From: Planctomycetota bacterium
GTDB taxonomy: Bacteria; Planctomycetota; PLA2; JAEUHO01
Length of the DNA: 54,223 bases
Assembly (NCBI GenBank): GCA_020851795.1
Contig: JADZCA010000077.1
Location: 1-54,223 of the forward strand
Direction: 5' to 3'
Under the pieces are notes generated by a model, which saw nothing but the letters and a program-made list of their open reading frames with translations, was not told the origin of the DNA and ran no database searches. Positions within the stretch are counted from its first letter, which is position 1. Each line of letters starts with the position of its first letter. The translations under genes and the position numbers were made by a program. Shown here piece by piece: positions 49,594 to 54,223 of this stretch.

Positions 49594-50445
49594 ATGCGAC
49601 GGACCGCGTCGGAGCGGGAGAAGTCTGCCCATCGTCGGCTCGCGGCGTGCGCCGTGGCGGCGCTGTGCGCGTTCGGGCGGGGGGCGTCCGCGGGCGACGG
49701 CCCGACCCCGGCGCTCCCGGGCGACGACCCGGTCGCGCTCGTGACCGCCTTCGAGGGCGGCGTGAAGGCGCACCTCAAGGACCGCGCGGTCGAGGCGCTC
49801 GTGGCCGACACGAAGGAGGCGCTCGCCCGCCACGGCAAGGCCGACGGCAAGGTCCGCGAGCGCTACGGCGCCGCGCTCGCGTCGATCCTGCGCGGCTGCA
49901 CCGACGACGGCGTGCAGAAGGCGGCGATCGTCGCGATCGGCGAGACGAAGGACGCCGCGCTGTTCCCGCCGCTGCGGCCCTTCCTCGCGCAGCCCAACAA
50001 GAAGGAGACGCCGCCGCTCCTCCTCGCGGCGGTGGACGCGTGCGGCAAGCTCGTCGCCGACGAGGCGGTGCCACCGCTGATCGCGATCGTGAAGGACTCG
50101 AAGTCGATGCCGGCGGCGCAGGCGGCGATGAAGGCCCTCGGCTCGTTCGGCGGCTCCAAGCGCATGCGCGCGACGATCGTCAAGGAGCTCTCGGGCACGG
50201 TGGGCAAGGACCGTCCGGGCGTGGGCCGCAAGTACGACCGCGACGCCGAGACCGGCGAGACGTACTCGCAGGGCGAGACGCGCACCGGCGAGGAGGGGCA
50301 GAACCGATGGGCGTCGCTCGCGCCCGCGCTGGTCGAGGCGTTCAACCGCATGACAGGCCAGTCGTGCGGGTCGGCCGAGGAGTGGCTGAGCCTCGTGGAC
50401 AAGTACAAGAACCGCCTCCACGAGCTGTTCCCGTCCGTGCGCTGA
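49594..50445 (+). CDS. Secreted HEAT-like repeat protein, paralogue 1
   Basis: A 283-residue exported protein (basic start, AACAVAALCAFGRGASA signal). The mature part is alpha-helical with HEAT-like pairs: VKAHLKDRAVEALVADTKEA, RGCTDDGVQKAAIVAIGETK, LRPFLAQPNKKETPPLLLAA, then VPPLIAIVKDSKSMPAAQAA. A hydrophilic Gly/Glu linker precedes the C-terminal WASLAPALVEAFNRMTGQSC and YKNRLHELFPSVR. It is a tandem paralogue of the next gene (same order, variable linker). GGAGGTGA is a very good ribosome-binding site for the ATG. No function known; HEAT-like repeats suggest protein binding. Confidence 0.8.
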   Translation: MRRTASEREKSAHRRLAACAVAALCAFGRGASAGDGPTPALPGDDPVALVTAFEGGVKAHLKDRAVEALVADTKEALARHGKADGKVRERYGAALASILRGCTDDGVQKAAIVAIGETKDAALFPPLRPFLAQPNKKETPPLLLAAVDACGKLVADEAVPPLIAIVKDSKSMPAAQAAMKALGSFGGSKRMRATIVKELSGTVGKDRPGVGRKYDRDAETGETYSQGETRTGEEGQNRWASLAPALVEAFNRMTGQSCGSAEEWLSLVDKYKNRLHELFPSVR

Positions 50446-50508
50446 CGTCGGGCCGGCGGGGCCCCCGGGGCGTCGGCCGGGTCCGAGGCGAGGCGCGGTT
50501 CGGGCGGG

Positions 50509-50514
50509 TACAAG
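50509..50514 (+). promoter_or_regulatory. -10-like element of paralogue 2
   Basis: TACAAG lies 9 nt before the ATG at 50524 (GGGTACAA context shared with the 51742 gene). Confidence 0.45.
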
Positions 50515-50523
50515 GGCGGGGCC

Positions 50524-51363
50524 ATGACCGCCACCCGCTCCGCCCTCCCGACCCTCGTCGTGCTCCTCCTCGCCGCGGTCCCGGCGCGGCTCGAGGCCGC
50601 GGACGCGCCGCCGGCCCCCGCCGCGCCGGCGGCGGACGCGCTCGCCACGCTCGAGGCCGACGTCAAGGCGCACCTCGAGGCCCGCGCGCTCGAGCTGCTC
50701 GCCGCCGACGTCAAGGCCGCCCTCGCCGGGCACGCCAAGACGACGGGCAAGGACCGCGAGCGCCACGGGGCGCTGCTCGCCGCGATCCTGAAGGGGTGCA
50801 CCGACGACGGCGTGCAGAAGGCCGCGATCGAGGCGATCGGCGCGACGAAGGACGCGACGTTGTTCCCGGCCGTGCGCCCCTTCCTCGCCCAGCCCAACAA
50901 GAAGGCGGTGCCGCCGCTGTTGCTGCCCGCGATCGACGCCAGCGCGCTGCTCGTGGCCGAGCCCGCGGTCCCGCTGCTGCTCGCGCTCGTCAAGGAGACG
51001 AAGACGATGCCGGTGGGCCAAGCCGCCCTCAAGGCCCTCGGCGCCTTCGGCGCGTCGAAGAAGACGCGCGTCACGATCGTGAAGGAGCTCGCCGCGACGA
51101 TCGGCAAGGACCGCCCCGGCGTCGGCGGGAGCTTCGGCGGCGCGGGCGGGGTCGAGGTCGCCGAGGGCGGCGAGGACACCTCGACGACCACCGAGGGCAA
51201 GAACGGGAAGACGGGGCAGAGCCGGTGGGGGGCGCTCGGACCGGCGTTCGTGGACGCGCTCAACCGCATGACGGGGCAGTCCTGCGGCACCGCCGAGCAG
51301 TGGCTCGACCTGATCGGCCGGTACAAGAACCGCCTCGACGAGCTGTTCCCGTCGGTGCGCTGA
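50524..51363 (+). CDS. Secreted HEAT-like repeat protein, paralogue 2
   Basis: A 279-residue exported protein (LPTLVVLLLAAVPARLEAA signal). It matches paralogue 1 over the mature chain: VKAHLEARALELLAADVKAA, KGCTDDGVQKAAIEAIGATK, VRPFLAQPNKKAVPPLLLPA, ALGAFGASKKTRVTIVKELA, DRPGVGG, then MTGQSCGTAEQWLDLIGRYK and LDELFPSVR. Only the linker (~205-230) and the signal peptide differ strongly, as expected for divergent tandem duplicates. Unlike paralogue 1 it has a leaderless-type promoter (TACAAG), so control may differ. Function unknown. Confidence 0.8.
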   Translation: MTATRSALPTLVVLLLAAVPARLEAADAPPAPAAPAADALATLEADVKAHLEARALELLAADVKAALAGHAKTTGKDRERHGALLAAILKGCTDDGVQKAAIEAIGATKDATLFPAVRPFLAQPNKKAVPPLLLPAIDASALLVAEPAVPLLLALVKETKTMPVGQAALKALGAFGASKKTRVTIVKELAATIGKDRPGVGGSFGGAGGVEVAEGGEDTSTTTEGKNGKTGQSRWGALGPAFVDALNRMTGQSCGTAEQWLDLIGRYKNRLDELFPSVR

Positions 51364-51726
51364 GTCCGGACGTCCCACGGGGGACGAGGGGCTTCGTGGA
51401 CCGACGGGGCGGCGATCCTCGGTCGGGGCCGATGCAGGGCCGTCGGGCGCGGGCTTTCTCCGACGACCGGGTGGGCCCGGGACACGCCGACGAGGTGAAT
51501 CCCCGCCGCCGCGACGCTCGATCGTGCGACGCGCGTCTCTTGGCCCGCGCGGGGTGCGGGACCCGCGCACGGCGCAGGCCGGTCCGGGCCGAGCCCGCGA
51601 GCCCCGACCGGGGCCCGTCGCGCGTTCGCGGGGCCCCGCCGATCGTGGGCGCGGCGGGCAGGCGCCCGCGGGACCCCGTCCTTCGCCGAACCGGCGGGCG
51701 CAGGGGACGCCCCGCGCGCTGCCGGG
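51364..51726. other. Non-coding region with GC hairpins
   Basis: No coding-like frame. It holds hairpin CGTCCC-ACGG-GGGACG (51371-51386, just after the stop, a likely terminator), a 7-bp hairpin at 51547-51568 and an 8-bp inverted repeat CGGGGCCC/GGGCCCCG (51609-51616, 51631-51638). Confidence 0.45.
51371..51386 (+). terminator. Hairpin after paralogue 2
   Basis: A 6-bp GC stem with a 4-nt ACGG loop begins 8 nt after the stop. No T-run. Confidence 0.4.
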
Positions 51727-51732
51727 TACAAC
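51727..51732 (+). promoter_or_regulatory. -10-like element of the 51742 gene
   Basis: TACAAC lies 9 nt before the ATG at 51742; no ribosome-binding site between. Confidence 0.45.
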
Positions 51733-51741
51733 GTCGGGCCC

Positions 51742-52968
51742 ATGCGTCCGACCCGCCCCGCCGCCGCGATCGTCGCCGTCCTGCTCGCGCTCCCCGCCGC
51801 TGCCGCGCGCGCCGCGGACGCCCCCGACCCCGCGCTCGCCGCCGCGGCGGCCGTGCGCGCGAAGGTGCCGACGCCGCTCGAGCCCGAGGAGGGCAAGCCC
51901 TCGCTCGCCTTCGAATTCGAGGGCGACCTCGTCGTCGCCGGCGAGAACGCGGGCCGCGTCCACGTGAGCGTGGACGTCGGCACGTTCCGCGACGCCCCGG
52001 TCTGGCTGGTCTCCGAGACCGTGGTGCAGGCGTGGGGCGGCTCCGAGGTGACGACCGAGGCGTCCTACTGGCTCTCGCGCGACCTCGCGCTGCTCAAGGG
52101 CGAGTGGCAGCGCACGACCGCCGACCGGCGCGTGCGGCTCGACTTCCGCCGCGACGGCCCCGCCTTCGTCGTGAACAAGGAGGAGGGGCCGCTCGAGGGC
52201 GCGGGCACGTCGGCCGAGCGCAGCCTCCCCGCGCCGGAGGGCGCGACGTACGGCCGCGGCGCGGTGCTCCTCTTCCTCAAGTACGCCCCGGCCTCCGCCG
52301 CCACCTACGACCTGCCCCTCGTCGGCCTCGACGCGCTGATGCCGACCATCGACGAGCACGAGCCGGCGCCCGACGCGGCGCCGCTGCGCCTCGAGGTCAA
52401 GGGCGCGGCGAAGTACGGCACCAAGCCCGACGTCGCCGACTCCTGGCTCGCCGTCTGGCGCCACGGCGGTCGCGTGGCCGACTGGCACCTCGACCCGAAG
52501 GACCGCCACCTCCTCGGCATCGAGGTGCGCCGCCCGCCGGGCACGCGGATCGTGCCCAAGGGCAAGGGCGGCCCGCGCGCCGCGCACGACGACGACGCGC
52601 CCGCCACCACGTGGAAGGCGTGCTTCCTCAAGTTCGGCCACGGCTACCACATGGCCGTGCCCAAGTGGCTCGACGCCGCGTTCCACTGGGACTCGATGTA
52701 CGCCCACGACACCTCGGCGGGCTCGTGGCCGAAGGAGCGCCCGATCGAGGACCTCAAGAAGGCCTACATCGACGAGTTCCTCGCCCGCAGCAAGCACCGC
52801 CCCCGCGCCGACGCCGACGCGCTGCTGCAGATGACGCTCGCCACGGGCGAGGAGAAGACGCAGCCCGACGGCACTGTCGTGCTCGCGACGCACCCGGAGT
52901 TCGGGGGCAACACCTTCCACTTCCGGGCGATCGGCGGGATCTGGTACATCGTCCGCGTCGACCAGTAG
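51742..52968 (+). CDS. Secreted hypothetical protein
   Basis: A 408-residue exported protein with a signal peptide (AAAIVAVLLALPAAAARA, cut near residue 24). The mature chain is beta-rich in the first half (SLAFEFEGDLVVAGENAGRV, HVSVDVGTFRDAPVWLVSE, RTTADRRVRLDFRRDGPAFV), followed by GTKPDVADSWLAVWRHGGRV and a C-terminal helix-containing part with WKACFLKFGHGYHMAVPKWL and EFGGNTFHFRAIGGIWYIVR. A family is not recognised. The TACAAC box and lack of a ribosome-binding site suggest leaderless start at this ATG. It is next to two secreted HEAT-like proteins and an outer-membrane protein. Confidence 0.75.
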   Translation: MRPTRPAAAIVAVLLALPAAAARAADAPDPALAAAAAVRAKVPTPLEPEEGKPSLAFEFEGDLVVAGENAGRVHVSVDVGTFRDAPVWLVSETVVQAWGGSEVTTEASYWLSRDLALLKGEWQRTTADRRVRLDFRRDGPAFVVNKEEGPLEGAGTSAERSLPAPEGATYGRGAVLLFLKYAPASAATYDLPLVGLDALMPTIDEHEPAPDAAPLRLEVKGAAKYGTKPDVADSWLAVWRHGGRVADWHLDPKDRHLLGIEVRRPPGTRIVPKGKGGPRAAHDDDAPATTWKACFLKFGHGYHMAVPKWLDAAFHWDSMYAHDTSAGSWPKERPIEDLKKAYIDEFLARSKHRPRADADALLQMTLATGEEKTQPDGTVVLATHPEFGGNTFHFRAIGGIWYIVRVDQ

Positions 52969-53037
52969 GCGCGCCGACGGCGGGTCCCCCGGTCGAGGTC
53001 TCGGAGCGGGCCCCGCGGCGCGGGGCAGGAGGGTCCG

Positions 53038-54168
53038 ATGCGGCGTGGCGTGACGGCGGCGGCGGTGTCGGTCCTCTCGCTGTCGGCGTGGGCGGCGCTC
53101 GCGCCGGCCGTCGCCGCGGGCCCCGCGCCCGCAGACCCGGTCGCGCCCCCGGGCAGCGCGTCGTGGACCTCCTACGGCTACCCGCGCTCGTGGCGCCCCG
53201 ACGACGGCGCCGCCGCGACCGACGCGCGCGCCCGCACGATCGCCGCGACGCCGCCGACGGTCGTCGCCGCGCCGACGTGGGCGCCCACCGCCGCGGCCGT
53301 GCGCCCGCCCGCGCGGCCGGCGCTCTCGGGCGGCGTCGGCGTCTCCGAGCCGCGCCGCGTCGTGGGCGAGGCCCCGCGCGGCTCGACGTCGTGGGCCGAC
53401 GCGGCCGGCGGGGGCGCCGGGTGCGCGCCGCCGCCGTGCGAGCCCGCGCCCTGCGAGCCGTGCGACCCGTGCCGCGGGCGCTTCGAGCTGTGGGCGCGCG
53501 GGTGGCTCGTGACGCCGAGCGGCGACACGCTGATCACGCTCGGCGGCGAGCCCGGCACCGGGACCACGATCGACCTCGAGGACGACCTCGACACCGAGGA
53601 CGGCACCGGCGTCGCCGTCGGGATCGCGTGGCGGTTCTGGGGACGCCACCGGGTCTTCGTCGAGTACGAGGCGCTCTCCTTCGAGGGCAAGAACCGCCTC
53701 CCGCAGGACGAGGTGTTCCACGGCAAGGACTACCCGTCGGGCGAGCGCGTGCAGAGCGACCTCGACCTGCGGATGTGGAAGGGCGGCTGGGACTACGGCC
53801 TGTTCGCCTGCGAGGGCGCGGAGGTGCGCGCCGGCGTGTCCGCGTGGTGGTGGACGTTCGAGCAGCGCCTGCAGGGCCTCGACTCGGGCCTGAACGAGTC
53901 GCGCGACTTCTCGCACGTGCTCCCCGTCGCGAACGTGAGCGCGGAGGGCACGTGGCAGTGGCTGCACGGGTTCGCGCGCGCGTCCTACGGCATCGTGGGC
54001 GCCGACCGGTGGGCGCTCGACCTCGCCGTCGGCGGGGGCGTGCGCCTGCTCGACCACTTCACGATCGACCTCGGCTGGCGCTGGTTCCACTTCGTCTTCG
54101 ACGAGACGACCAACGAGGGCGACCTCACCTTCACGGGGCCGTTCCTCGAGGTCGGCATCGACGTCTGA
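53038..54168 (+). CDS. Outer-membrane beta-barrel protein
   Basis: A 376-residue exported protein. After a signal peptide (AAAVSVLSLSAWAALAPAVA) comes a Pro/Ala-rich linker (~30-125) and a Cys/Pro-rich motif (CAPPPCEPAPCEPCDPC) with six cysteines. The barrel (~145-376) has aromatic amphipathic strands (RFELWARGWLVTPSGD, GTGVAVGIAWRFWGRHRVFV, GGWDYGLFACEGAEVRAGVS, WLHGFARASYGIVGADRWAL) and ends FTGPFLEVGIDV. The TIDLEDDLDTEDGTG turn resembles a group of planctomycete outer-membrane proteins with an IDLEDDL motif. AGGAGGG precedes the ATG. Its role is unknown. Confidence 0.75.
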   Translation: MRRGVTAAAVSVLSLSAWAALAPAVAAGPAPADPVAPPGSASWTSYGYPRSWRPDDGAAATDARARTIAATPPTVVAAPTWAPTAAAVRPPARPALSGGVGVSEPRRVVGEAPRGSTSWADAAGGGAGCAPPPCEPAPCEPCDPCRGRFELWARGWLVTPSGDTLITLGGEPGTGTTIDLEDDLDTEDGTGVAVGIAWRFWGRHRVFVEYEALSFEGKNRLPQDEVFHGKDYPSGERVQSDLDLRMWKGGWDYGLFACEGAEVRAGVSAWWWTFEQRLQGLDSGLNESRDFSHVLPVANVSAEGTWQWLHGFARASYGIVGADRWALDLAVGGGVRLLDHFTIDLGWRWFHFVFDETTNEGDLTFTGPFLEVGIDV

Positions 54169-54176
54169 CCCCCAGC

Positions 54177-54223
54177 GCGGTGCCAGGCCCCGCCCAGCGG
54201 GGCCGGGCCCCGCGCGGCGGGGC
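54177..54223. repeat. GGTGCCAGG element with two tandem GC hairpins (cut by the window end)
   Basis: GCGGTGCCAGG (54177-54187) equals the left arm of the 6855 repeat. It overlaps the first of two perfect hairpins: GGCCCCGC-CCA-GCGGGGCC (54186-54204) and GCCCCGC-GCG-GCGGGGC (54207-54223). They may end transcription of the outer-membrane gene or be a further REP-like element. Confidence 0.5.

Noticed and set aside
51524..51967. Plus-strand open frame overlapping the 51742 gene
   Set aside because: Arg/Pro-rich, no start signal, and it overlaps a gene with a signal peptide in another frame.

Overview
The window is about 54 kb of very GC-rich (roughly 75% by eye) chromosomal DNA from a Gram-negative bacterium, most likely a Planctomycetota member. 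The lineage argument rests on a PSCyt1-type (planctomycete-style) cytochrome c protein, several secreted EF-hand proteins, a signal peptidase I with a large inserted domain, a TPR-CHAT protein, an outer-membrane porin and an LptB homologue. This placement is inference; no rRNA or tRNA gene was seen. Genes are dense (about 46 supported CDSs), with many GTG starts and 4-bp start/stop overlaps. There is no complete transposon, prophage or CRISPR array.

Layout. 1-9.2 kb: porin C-terminus, DNA alkyl-transferase (ogt), quinone-reductase-like enzyme, AI-2E family permease, secreted TPR protein, WaaP-like kinase, RdgC-like pair, lipoprotein. 9.3-12.9 kb: ten-EF-hand protein, duplicated PSCyt1 protein, small membrane protein. 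12.9-17.6 kb: birA, histidine kinase and OmpR-type regulator, two small envelope proteins. 18-25.5 kb (minus strand): etfBA, then the operon rph-rdgB-lepA-lepB-lptB. 25.7-27.1 kb: a PilZ-like small protein and a block of palindromic composite repeats. 27.1-36 kb: TPR-CHAT protein, dapF, zinc-ribbon protein, nadC, ComEA-like protein, ABC exporter plus TPR partner. 36-43 kb: RsfS with a basic tail, EF-hand lipoprotein, DinG-like helicase, membrane protein, CHASE hybrid kinase. 43-49.3 kb: leucine dehydrogenase family enzyme, ADP-forming acyl-CoA synthetase, topA. 49.6-54.2 kb: two tandem HEAT-like secreted paralogues, an unknown secreted protein and an outer-membrane beta-barrel.

Two features stand out beyond gene content. 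First, non-coding DNA carries a family of REP-like palindromes: a two-copy composite array at 26046-26487 built on the core GTGCCGGGCAC, a solo copy at 17202-17218, GGTGCCAGG-type elements at 6855-6899 and 54177, and GGGACTTTAGTCCC at 49488-49501. Second, many genes have a TAnnnT -10-like hexamer only 6-10 nt before the start codon and no Shine-Dalgarno sequence, which suggests widespread leaderless transcription; other genes have clear AGGAGG-like sites. Metabolically, the Leu/Phe/Val dehydrogenase, ADP-forming acyl-CoA synthetase and Etf could together serve branched-chain amino acid oxidation, but that link is inferred. No wholly new multi-gene system could be demonstrated; the repeat array and the TPR-CHAT gene with its dyad-rich promoter are the best candidates for follow-up.
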